A stretch of DNA of 25,901 bases from Streptomyces chattanoogensis (GTDB lineage: Bacteria; Actinomycetota; Actinomycetes; Streptomycetales; Streptomycetaceae). The notes under the pieces were generated by a model, which did no database searches, was not told the origin of the DNA, and was given only the letters and a program-made list of their open reading frames with translations. Shown piece by piece: positions 19,925 through 25,901 of the stretch (positions are counted from its first letter, which is position 1; each line of letters begins with the position of its first letter). Position numbers and translations under genes: made by a program. The stretch spans positions 1 through 25,901 of the forward strand of contig NZ_LGKG01000182.1 in assembly GCF_001294335.1 (NCBI RefSeq), read 5' to 3'.

Positions 19925-19985
19925 GCGGCTCCGGCACGCCGGCTGCCGCCCGGCGCGACCGGACTGCGGAAGCGGGCCCGTTCGG

Positions 19986-20849
19986 CTAGGCGATCCGGAC
20001 GAACCGTACCGGCGTTCCCGGTACCGCCTGGGCGGCGGGTGCCAGATGGCGTTCGGGGACGACGCCGATGACCGGATAGCCGCCGGTCGTCGGATGGTCG
20101 TTCAGGAACAGCACCGGCAGGCCGCTGGGCGGTACCTGGAGGGCGCCCAACGGCATGCCCTCGCTGGGGAGTTCGCCGGAGCGGGCGCGTTCCAGGGGCG
20201 GGCCCTCGGTGTGCAGGCCGATGCGGTTGCCGGCGGGGGAGACCCGGAAGCGGCCGGTGGTGAGGGTGCGCAGGCCGGCGCCGGTGAACCAGGTGTCGCG
20301 CGGGCCGGGGCGGAAAGGGAGGACGAGTTCCGTCACCGGGCCGGGGTGGGGGACGGCATCTGCGGTGGCGGGCGGTGCGTACCGGCGGCCCAGGGGGAGG
20401 ACCGTACCGTCGCCGAGCGGGGCGGGTCCCAGCCCCGAGAGGAGGTCCGCGGCGCGGCTGCCGAGGACCGGTTCGGCGTCGATGCCGCCGGCGAAGGCGA
20501 GGTACGAGCGCAGGCCGTGGGTGGCGGGCCCGGCATTCAGGACGGCGCCCGCCGGGACGTGTACCGGGGCGCCCCAGGGGGCGGGGCGGCCGTCGACCGT
20601 TACCGGGCAGGGGGCGCCGGTGACTGCGACGGTGGTGGCCGTGCGGACCCGTACGGCGCAGCCCGTCAGCGTCGTCTCCAGGGTGGCGGCCGTTTCGGGG
20701 TTGCCCACCAGGCGGTTGGCGAGGCGGTGCGCGGGCGCGTCCAGCGCGCCGGCCCGGGGCACGCCGAGGTGGGCATGGCCGGGGCGGCCGAGGTCCTGGA
20801 CGGTGGTGAGCGCTCCCGCCCGGACGACCGAAAGGGCGCGGTCGGTCAT
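19986..20849 (-). CDS. pxpC: 5-oxoprolinase subunit C (biotin-dependent-carboxyltransferase-like)
   Basis: A 287-aa protein of the KipA/PxpC family. The opening SVVRAGALTTVQDLGRPGHA and HLGVPRAGALD are diagnostic. Later come YLAFAGGID, RFRVSPAGNRIGLHTEGPPL, and the LGALQVPPSGLPVLFLND / HPTTGGYPVIGVV stretch. With PxpA and PxpB it forms the prokaryotic ATP-dependent 5-oxoprolinase that opens 5-oxoproline to glutamate (established in Bacillus subtilis). The start overlaps the pxpB stop as ATGA. Length is somewhat short compared with about 330 in other bacteria, but all conserved blocks are present. It is the last gene of the three-gene operon and converges with the GT39-like gene across 61 bp. 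Confidence 0.92.
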   Translation of the reverse strand: MTDRALSVVRAGALTTVQDLGRPGHAHLGVPRAGALDAPAHRLANRLVGNPETAATLETTLTGCAVRVRTATTVAVTGAPCPVTVDGRPAPWGAPVHVPAGAVLNAGPATHGLRSYLAFAGGIDAEPVLGSRAADLLSGLGPAPLGDGTVLPLGRRYAPPATADAVPHPGPVTELVLPFRPGPRDTWFTGAGLRTLTTGRFRVSPAGNRIGLHTEGPPLERARSGELPSEGMPLGALQVPPSGLPVLFLNDHPTTGGYPVIGVVPERHLAPAAQAVPGTPVRFVRIA

Positions 20850-21538
20850 CGGGCGCTCTCCTGGGCGTACGGGCTGTGCGGGCCGGCGGGGGCGCCGGTG
20901 GGGGCCTGCGGGGGGATGCGGGGGTGGTCCACAGGGACGAAGCGGACGCTGGTGCCCGGGGCGAGCAGCGCCGCCGGTTCGCGGGCGGGGTCCCACAGGA
21001 CGGTGTCGGTGGTGCCGATGAGCTGCCAGCCACCGGGGGAGGAGCGCGGGTAGACGCCGGTGTACGGGCCCGCGAGCGCGACCGAACCGGCCGGGACCTT
21101 GGTGCGGGGGGTCGTCCGACGTGGGACGTCCAGCCTCGGGGGCAGGCCGGTCAGATAACCGAAGCCGGGGGCGAAGCCGCAGAACGCGACGTGGAAGACC
21201 GTGCCGGAGTGCAGGCGGACGACGTCGTCCGGGGTGACGTCCCAGAGGGCGGCCACCTCGGCGAGGTCGGGGCCGTCGTAGCGGACGGGGATGGTGACGG
21301 TGGGGCGGTCGGCGGTGGTGGGAGGTGGGACGTCCCACGTCGCAAGTTCGGCGCAGAGCCCGCGAGGGTCGGCGAGCCCGTCGAGGAAGACCGTACGGGC
21401 CGCCGGCACGATCTCGCGCACCGGAGGCAGCCGGCCGTCGGCCGCGCGGCGCAGCAGCTCGGCGTGCAGCGCAGCGACCTCCTCGGCGCTGTCCAGCTCG
21501 ATGAGCAGCCCGTGCTCGCCGACGGGCAGCGGCCTCAT
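20846..21538 (-). CDS. pxpB: 5-oxoprolinase subunit B
   Basis: A 230-aa protein of the KipI/PxpB (allophanate hydrolase subunit 1-like) family. It begins MRPLPVGEHGLLIELDS. The core motif VAFCGFAPGFGYLTGLPPRL leads to VPRRTTPRTKVPAGSVALAG and SSPGGWQLIGTTDTVLWDP, all family hallmarks. It is the partner of PxpC in 5-oxoproline hydrolysis; the old name KipI refers to kinase inhibition in Bacillus, which need not apply here. ATGA overlaps on both sides show tight translational coupling with pxpA and pxpC. The gene contains the sequence GTGGGACGTCCCAC, apparently a coincidence of coding. Confidence 0.93.
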   Translation of the reverse strand: MRPLPVGEHGLLIELDSAEEVAALHAELLRRAADGRLPPVREIVPAARTVFLDGLADPRGLCAELATWDVPPPTTADRPTVTIPVRYDGPDLAEVAALWDVTPDDVVRLHSGTVFHVAFCGFAPGFGYLTGLPPRLDVPRRTTPRTKVPAGSVALAGPYTGVYPRSSPGGWQLIGTTDTVLWDPAREPAALLAPGTSVRFVPVDHPRIPPQAPTGAPAGPHSPYAQESAR

Positions 21539-22332
21539 GCGGCGCTTCCGGCGGCCCGGACGAAGCTGCGGATGTGTACCCCGGCCGCGGTGAGCTCCGA
21601 CCGTACGCGCCGGGCCAGGCCGGCGGCGCCGGGCGTGTCCCCGTGCAGACACAGCGAGCGGGCGGTGATCGCGATCCCCCGTCCGTCGATCGCGGTGACG
21701 GTGCGGTCGCGGGCCATGCCGAGGGCGCGCTTGACGACCTCGTCGGGATCGTGGACCACGGCGCCCGGCTCGCGCCGCGGGACGAGGGTGCCCTCGGCGG
21801 TGTAGGCGCGGTCGGCGAACGCCTCCCCGATGACCGGGAGCCCGGCCCCCTCGGCGGCCCGGTGGAGGCGGGAGCCGGGGAGTCCGAGCACCGGCAGGGC
21901 GCCACCCGCGGCGCGGATTCCCGCCACCACCGCGGCGGCCTGTTCCTCGTCGTGCACACAGCGGTTGTAGAGCGCGCCATGCGGTTTGACGTAGCCGACG
22001 CGGGCACCGGCGGCGCGCGCGAAGACCTCCAACGCGCCGATCTGGTACGTGATCTCATCGGCCAGCTCGTCCGCCGGGACGTCCATCGCGCGGCGGCCGA
22101 AACCGGCCAGATCGCGGTAGGAGACCTGGGCGCCGATGACCACACCGCGCTCGGCGGCCAGCTCGCACACCCGGCGCATGGTGGACGGGTCGCCGGCGTG
22201 GAAGCCGCAGGCGACGTTGGCGCTGGTGACGACGGACAGCAGGGCGCCGTCGTCGGTCAGCTGCCAGCGGCCGAAGCCTTCCCCGAGGTCGGCGTTGAGG
22301 TCGATGACGGGAGGAGCCGCCGGGTCACTCAT
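21535..22332 (-). CDS. pxpA: 5-oxoprolinase subunit A (LamB/YcsF family)
   Basis: A 265-aa cytoplasmic protein. Hallmarks in order: VIDLNADLGEGFGRW, VTSANVACGFHAGDPSTMRR, GAQVSYRDLAGFGRR, VGYVKPHGALYN, and EAFADRAYTAEGTLVPRREP, ending GDTPGA. Length matches the family (about 250). It carries out the metal-dependent part of 5-oxoproline hydrolysis together with PxpBC. The ATG at 22332 (MSDPAAPPVIDLN) is preferred because GGAACGGAC lies just upstream; an in-frame ATG at 22356 lacks a ribosome site. It is the first gene of the operon. Its promoter contains the 15-bp palindrome shared with the DUF969 promoter, so it is probably repressed by the adjacent GntR protein. Confidence 0.94.
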   Translation of the reverse strand: MSDPAAPPVIDLNADLGEGFGRWQLTDDGALLSVVTSANVACGFHAGDPSTMRRVCELAAERGVVIGAQVSYRDLAGFGRRAMDVPADELADEITYQIGALEVFARAAGARVGYVKPHGALYNRCVHDEEQAAAVVAGIRAAGGALPVLGLPGSRLHRAAEGAGLPVIGEAFADRAYTAEGTLVPRREPGAVVHDPDEVVKRALGMARDRTVTAIDGRGIAITARSLCLHGDTPGAAGLARRVRSELTAAGVHIRSFVRAAGSAA

Positions 22333-22394
22333 GTCTGTCCGTTCCGGGGTGCGCATTCGGGGCGGGATCGTTTACGGGCGCTATCGAGGGCGCC

Positions 22395-22424
22395 AACGTA
22401 CTGGATTGTTGAACGATCCGACAA
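22395..22424 (-). promoter_or_regulatory. pxpA promoter with embedded operator
   Basis: On the minus strand: -35 TTGTCG (22424-22419), an 18-nt spacer and -10 TACGTT (22400-22395). The spacer contains GATTGTTGAACGATC (22404-22418 on +), which fits the near-palindrome GATNGTTNAACNATC. The extended 23 bp (22403-22425) recurs inverted before DUF969 with one mismatch. A rightward promoter for gntR (TTGTTG at 22406-22411, 17 nt, TGTGTT) may overlap the same operator, giving autoregulation. A further half-site GATCGTT is at 22366-22372. Confidence 0.75.
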
Positions 22425-22498
22425 GAGGTGTGTTGTCAGGCTCTTCCATCTGGGTTTGACTGCCGCCGATACGACAGCTGACGGACGACGGGAGCGCA

Positions 22499-23242
22499 AT
22501 GGCCGGCGGAGTGACGAGGAACGACCGGCGGCGGGCGGCCGAGGCCCAGGGCCTGGAGTCGGACCGTGCCCTGCTCGGGCGGGCCAGTACCGCCGAGCGG
22601 GTCGCCGACATCCTGCGCGGCCGGATCACCGAGGGCTGGTTCCCGCCCGGCACCCGGCTGTCGGAGGAGAGCATCGGCGGCGCGCTGGGCGTCTCGCGCA
22701 ACACGCTGCGGGAGGCGTTCCGGCTGCTCACGCACGAGCGGCTGCTGGAGCACCGGCTCAACCGCGGGGTGTTCGTACGGGTCGTGACGGTCGAGGACCT
22801 GGACGACATCTTCCGGGTGCGCATGATCGTGGAGTGCGCGGCCGTGCGGGGGCTGGGGCAGGGCCCGTACGACACCGGGGCGGCCGAGGCCGTCGAGGCC
22901 ATCGACGCGGCGGTGCGGGCCGGCGAGGAGGCCGCCGCGAACCGCGCCTGGGCGGATCTCTCGACCGCCAACCTCCGCTTCCACCAGGCCATCGTCGCCC
23001 TGGCGGGCAGCCCCCGGACGGACGAGCTGATGCGCGGTGTGCTGGCCGAACTCCGGCTGGTCTTCCATGTCATGGACGATCCGCGGCGCTTCTACGCGCC
23101 GTATCTGGTCCGCAACCGGCAGATCGCGGACGCACTGCTGGCGGGCGACGCCGCCGGGGCCGAACGGCTGCTGCTGGCCTACCTGGAGGACTCGCGCGGC
23201 CAGTTGTCGGGGGCGTACGCCCAGCGCATCAAGGAAGGCTGA
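22499..23242 (+). CDS. GntR-family (FadR/FCD) transcriptional regulator
   Basis: A 247-aa regulator. Residues about 30-97 are the winged helix-turn-helix (STAERVADILRGRITEGWF, then SEESIGGALGVSRNTLREAF and the RGVFVR wing). Residues about 98-235 are the helical FCD effector domain. Where typical FCD domains have Asp-x3-His plus two later His as metal ligands, this protein shows N158 with H162 kept, then N206 (VRNRQIADAL) and Y228 (LAYLE), so metal binding is doubtful. The start has GGGAG just upstream. It is divergent from pxpABC and upstream of DUF969-DUF979, and the shared operators in both promoters make it the obvious candidate regulator, probably derepressed by 5-oxoproline or a related acid. 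Effector identity is inference. Confidence 0.88.
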   Translation: MAGGVTRNDRRRAAEAQGLESDRALLGRASTAERVADILRGRITEGWFPPGTRLSEESIGGALGVSRNTLREAFRLLTHERLLEHRLNRGVFVRVVTVEDLDDIFRVRMIVECAAVRGLGQGPYDTGAAEAVEAIDAAVRAGEEAAANRAWADLSTANLRFHQAIVALAGSPRTDELMRGVLAELRLVFHVMDDPRRFYAPYLVRNRQIADALLAGDAAGAERLLLAYLEDSRGQLSGAYAQRIKEG

Positions 23243-23290
23243 GGCGCGAAGGAAGGCCGAGGCGCGCCCGGAGTCCGTCCCTGCCAACCC

Positions 23291-23321
23291 CTTGTCGGAT
23301 CGTTGAACAATCCCCTAGCCT
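23291..23321 (+). promoter_or_regulatory. DUF969-DUF979 promoter with embedded operator
   Basis: -35 TTGTCG (23292-23297), 18-nt spacer and -10 TAGCCT (23316-23321). The spacer holds GATCGTTGAACAATC (23298-23312), matching GATNGTTNAACNATC. The 23 bp at 23291-23313 are the reverse complement of the pxpA copy with a single central difference. The predicted start is near 23328, leaving a leader of about 48 nt with GGGAAGG before the ATG at 23376. Confidence 0.78.
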
Positions 23322-23375
23322 CCTCGGCATTCTCCTCACCGTCCGTGGGGTCCTGGTACGCGGGAAGGCGGGCCC

Positions 23376-24083
23376 ATGATTGTGCTCCTCGGCGTGCTCG
23401 TGGTCGTGATCGGCTTCGCCACGAAACGCAACCCCCTCCTGGTCGTCGGGGTGGCCGGTATCGTCACCGGCTTCCTCGGCGGGCTGTCGCCCGGCAAGAT
23501 ACTGGCCGCCTTCGGCGAGGGCTTCGCGAACAGCCGGGCGGTGACCATCTTCGCCATCACCCTCCCGGTCATCGGCCTCCTGGAGCGCTACGGCCTCCAG
23601 GAGCAGGCCCGTAACCTCATCGCCCGGTTCGCCGGGCTCACCACCGGACGGTTCCTCACGCTCTATCTGGGTCTGCGGCAGCTCGGCGCGGCGGTCGGCC
23701 TGAACAACGTCTTCGGCCCCGCGCAGACGGTCCGCCCGCTCGCCGTACCGATGGCCGAGGGAGCGGCCGAGCGGAAACACGGGCCCCTGCCGGAACGGAC
23801 GCGGGAGAAGCTCCGCTCGTTCGCCGCCAGCGCGGACAACGTCGGCCTGTTCTTCGGCGAGGACGTCTTCCTGGCCGTCGGCTCGATCCTGCTGATCACC
23901 GGTTTCGTCAACACCTCCTACGGCACCCACCTCGAGCCGCTGCACCTCGCGCTGTGGGCGATCCCGACCGCGGTGTGCGCCTTCGTCGTCCACGGGTGGC
24001 GACTCCTGCGCCTGGACCGCCAGTTGGAGCGCGACCTGCTGACCGCCCATGCCGGAACCCCCGTAGTGGAGGCCACCCAGTGA
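23376..24083 (+). CDS. DUF969 family membrane protein (putative 5-oxoproline transporter component)
   Basis: A 235-aa integral membrane protein with hydrophobic helices at about 1-16, 20-36, 54-70 and 166-220, and conserved-looking polar stretches (LYLGLRQLGAAVGLNNVFGP and SADNVGLFFGEDVFLAVGS) that may line a substrate path. It has the usual length and layout of DUF969 proteins, which are almost always encoded next to DUF979 and commonly next to pcp in Firmicutes. The biochemical role of the family is, as far as I know, not established. Here, shared regulation with pxpABC suggests uptake of 5-oxoproline or pyroglutamyl compounds. The ATG has GGGAAGG 7-8 nt upstream. The stop overlaps the next start (GTGA). 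Confidence 0.85.
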   Translation: MIVLLGVLVVVIGFATKRNPLLVVGVAGIVTGFLGGLSPGKILAAFGEGFANSRAVTIFAITLPVIGLLERYGLQEQARNLIARFAGLTTGRFLTLYLGLRQLGAAVGLNNVFGPAQTVRPLAVPMAEGAAERKHGPLPERTREKLRSFAASADNVGLFFGEDVFLAVGSILLITGFVNTSYGTHLEPLHLALWAIPTAVCAFVVHGWRLLRLDRQLERDLLTAHAGTPVVEATQ

Positions 24084-25048
24084 TCAAGGCGGAATGGTTC
24101 TACTGGCTCGTCGGCCTCAGCTTCCTGGTGATGGCCGCCCAGATGTTCACCGACCGCAGCAACCCCAGGCGTTTCGGCACCGGCGCCTTCTGGGGCCTGA
24201 TCGGCGCCGGATTCATCTACAGCAGCTGGGTGGTGACCAAGCAGGCCCCGGCCGCGCCGCTGGGTGGCGCGGTGCTGGTCATGGCCGTTCTGGCGGGCTT
24301 CGGCTGTACGGGCCGCGGCACCCCGCGCACCACCACCCCCGAGGAGCGCGCCGCCGGCGCCGCCCGGCTCGGCAGCAAGCTGTTCGTCCCCGCGCTCACC
24401 ATCCCCGCCGTCGCGATGGTCTGCGCCGTCGGCCTCAAGCACGTCTCCTTCGGGGGCGAACCCCTGCTCCAGGAAGGCAGCGAGACGATCCTGGGCCTGG
24501 GGCTCGGAGCGGTCGTGGCCCTGGTCATCGGCATGATCATGCTGCGCGAGAAGCGGCCGTCGGTGCCCGTGCAGGCCGGCCGCTCCATGCTGGAGGCGAT
24601 GGGCTGGGCGATGCTGCTGCCGCAGATGCTGGCCACACTGGGCGCCATCTTCCAGGTGTCCGGCGTCGGAACCCAGGTGGGCAAGCTCGCCACCGCCGTC
24701 CTGCCCGAGGACTCGCTCTACGTCGCGATCGTCGTCTACTGCGTGGGCATGTTCCTGTTCACGATCATCATGGGCAACGCCTTCGCCGCCTTCCCGGTGA
24801 TGACCGCCGCCGTCGGCTGGCCGGTCCTGGTCGGCCACTTCGACGGCAATCCCGCCGCCGTCCTGGCCATCGGCATGCTGGCCGGATTCTGCGGCACCCT
24901 CGTCACCCCCATGGCGGCCAACTTCAACATCGTTCCGGCGGCCCTGCTGGAGCTGAAGGACCAGTACGGGCCCATCAAGGCCCAGCTGCCCACCGCGGGT
25001 GTGCTGCTCGGCTGCAATGTGGTGTTCATGGCCCTGTTCGCCTTCTGA
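24080..25048 (+). CDS. DUF979 family membrane protein (putative 5-oxoproline transporter component)
   Basis: A 322-aa integral membrane protein with about nine hydrophobic helices, including FYWLVGLSFLVMAAQMF at the N-terminus. FTIIMGNAFAAFPVMTAAVG and FCGTLVTPMAANFNIVPAAL are carboxylate-transporter-like re-entrant or signature regions. It starts at GTG overlapping the DUF969 stop (GTGA) with GGAGG 7 nt upstream, so the two proteins are made together and probably form one complex. The family is uncharacterised to my knowledge. Context (pxpABC, pcp, common operator) supports transport of 5-oxoproline. It might instead be an exporter or handle a short pyroglutamyl peptide; sequence alone cannot decide. 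Confidence 0.86.
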   Translation: MIKAEWFYWLVGLSFLVMAAQMFTDRSNPRRFGTGAFWGLIGAGFIYSSWVVTKQAPAAPLGGAVLVMAVLAGFGCTGRGTPRTTTPEERAAGAARLGSKLFVPALTIPAVAMVCAVGLKHVSFGGEPLLQEGSETILGLGLGAVVALVIGMIMLREKRPSVPVQAGRSMLEAMGWAMLLPQMLATLGAIFQVSGVGTQVGKLATAVLPEDSLYVAIVVYCVGMFLFTIIMGNAFAAFPVMTAAVGWPVLVGHFDGNPAAVLAIGMLAGFCGTLVTPMAANFNIVPAALLELKDQYGPIKAQLPTAGVLLGCNVVFMALFAF

Positions 25049-25110
25049 CGGCCCGACGGTTCCGCCCGCTTTGTAGGCGAATCCCCCGACACAGTCGCTA
25101 TCGCCTGACC

Positions 25111-25139
25111 CTGTCGCTATGCCCCGCTCTTTCGATATT
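25111..25139 (+). promoter_or_regulatory. Possible pcp promoter
   Basis: CTGTCG (25111-25116), a 17-nt spacer and GATATT (25134-25139) lie 25 bp before the pcp start. GTCGCTAT occurs twice (25094-25101 and 25113-25120). The GATNGTTNAACNATC operator is absent here, so pcp may be partly expressed independently or may also be read from the upstream promoter. Confidence 0.4.
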
Positions 25140-25163
25140 CCCTGCGCTCTTGAGGACAGCTGG

Positions 25164-25808
25164 ATGACCCGGGTACTGCTGACCGGATTTGCACCCTTCG
25201 ACGGTGAATCGGTCAACCCCTCCTGGCAGGCGGTGCAGGCCGTCGCGGCCGTACCGCCCGCCGGCCTGGAGGTGAGCGCCGTCGAACTGCCCTGTGTCTA
25301 CGGGGCCTCGCTCGCCGTCCTGCGCGCCGCGATCGCGGACGCCCGTCCCGGGGTCGTGGTGTGCGTCGGCCAGGCGGGCGGCCGCCCCGACATCACCGTC
25401 GAACGCGTCGCCATCAACGTCGACGACGCCCGGATGCCTGATGCCACGGGCGCCGAACCGGTAGACGAACCGGTTGTGCCCGGCGGACCGGCCGCGTACT
25501 TCTCCACCCTGCCGGTCAAGGCGTGTGTGGCGGCGGTCCGCGCCGCGGGGGTGCCCGCCTCGGTCTCCAACACCGCGGGCACCTTCGTCTGCAACCACGT
25601 CTTCTACGGGCTCGCGCATCTCCTCGCCACCGAACTGCCCGGCGTGCGGGGCGGTTTCGTGCATGTCCCGTACGCGCCGGAGCAGGTGGCCGACCGGGGT
25701 CTGCCGTCCCTGTCCGTCGCATCGGTGGCGCAGGCGCTGCGGGAGATCGCGACGACGGCCGCCCGGGTCCGTACGGACATCCGCGTGGCGGAGGGGGCTA
25801 CGCATTGA
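25164..25808 (+). CDS. pcp: Pyroglutamyl-peptidase I
   Basis: A 214-aa cytoplasmic cysteine peptidase (family C15) that removes N-terminal pyroglutamate from peptides, giving free 5-oxoproline. Diagnostic sequences are [18 protein letters not shown] at the N-terminus, [35 protein letters not shown] and [12 protein letters not shown]. The catalytic triad is E80, C143 and H167, each one position from the classical Bacillus E81, C144 and H168. Length equals the family norm. The ATG at 25164 has GAGGA 7 nt upstream; an earlier in-frame ATG at 25119 would add a non-conserved tail. Its place beside the transporter-like pair and pxpABC completes a pyroglutamate salvage route. Confidence 0.95.
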   Translation: MTRVLLTGFAPFDGESVNPSWQAVQAVAAVPPAGLEVSAVELPCVYGASLAVLRAAIADARPGVVVCVGQAGGRPDITVERVAINVDDARMPDATGAEPVDEPVVPGGPAAYFSTLPVKACVAAVRAAGVPASVSNTAGTFVCNHVFYGLAHLLATELPGVRGGFVHVPYAPEQVADRGLPSLSVASVAQALREIATTAARVRTDIRVAEGATH

Positions 25809-25815
25809 GGGGGTG

Positions 25816-25901
25816 AGTGGAGGGGAGGGGCGATTTCTGCCCGAATTCGGCCGCTTTGCTCCTCCCCCACCCCACCCACACACCCTCCCCCGCCCCCACC
25901 C
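25816..25901. other. Terminator-like hairpin and G-quadruplex-prone tract
   Basis: Downstream of pcp, GGGGAGG (25822-25828) can pair with CCTCCCC (25861-25867). The last 38 bases contain seven C-runs of 3-5 (64-68, 70-73, 75-77, 83-85, 87-91, 93-97 and 99-101 after 25800) separated by 1-5 bases. The minus strand therefore carries repeated G-runs that could fold into quadruplexes. The window ends within this tract. Confidence 0.6.

Noticed and set aside
20850..22145. N-terminal extension of the pxpC frame over pxpB and pxpA
   Set aside because: The extension is out-of-frame translation of pxpB/pxpA. The ATGA overlap and family start define pxpC at 20849.

Overview
The window is high-GC actinobacterial DNA, almost certainly Streptomyces or a close relative. 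The evidence is G/C-rich third codon positions, many GTG/TTG starts and 4-bp ATGA/GTGA gene overlaps. It also carries typical Streptomyces families: an NsdA-like TPR regulator, a PAS-SpoIIE phosphatase and a secreted amidase. Gene identities rest on recognisable motifs read by eye; no database search was run.

Left part (1-10.8 kb), general accessory and housekeeping genes. A leucine-rich-repeat protein (-) is divergent from an ACT-domain protein (+). A conserved hypothetical (+) follows and converges, across a 19-bp hairpin terminator, on a secreted two-domain cell-wall hydrolase (-). Next come an APH-family kinase (-) divergent from an NsdA-like regulator (+), a PAS/PP2C phosphatase (-), and a HEAT-like repeat protein (+) with a clear leaderless promoter.

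Middle (10.9-19.9 kb). Two GT4-type glycosyltransferases, an SGNH hydrolase and a 1214-aa fused HyuA-HyuB protein (ATP-dependent 5-oxoprolinase type) form one overlapping run of genes. After them lie the wreck of a DUF899 gene on the other strand and a GT39-like membrane glycosyltransferase.

Right part (20-25.8 kb), a 5-oxoproline (pyroglutamate) salvage locus. pxpA-pxpB-pxpC (-) is divergent from an FCD-type GntR regulator (+). Downstream are two small membrane proteins (DUF969-DUF979) and pyroglutamyl-peptidase I (pcp). The most interesting result is a 23-bp sequence, identical at 22 of 23 positions but inverted, in front of both pxpA and the DUF969-DUF979 pair. In each copy a 15-bp near-palindrome GATNGTTNAACNATC fills the spacer between a TTGTCG -35 and a TA-type -10 hexamer, which is what a repressor-blocked promoter looks like. 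This ties the two membrane proteins to 5-oxoproline metabolism as the likely uptake system and nominates the GntR protein as the regulator. Its FCD domain appears to have lost three of the four usual metal ligands.

A plausible working model: Pcp releases 5-oxoproline from peptides, DUF969/DUF979 moves it across the membrane, and PxpABC (or the separate fused enzyme) opens it to glutamate. Two unrelated classes of 5-oxoprolinase within about 8 kb is unusual.
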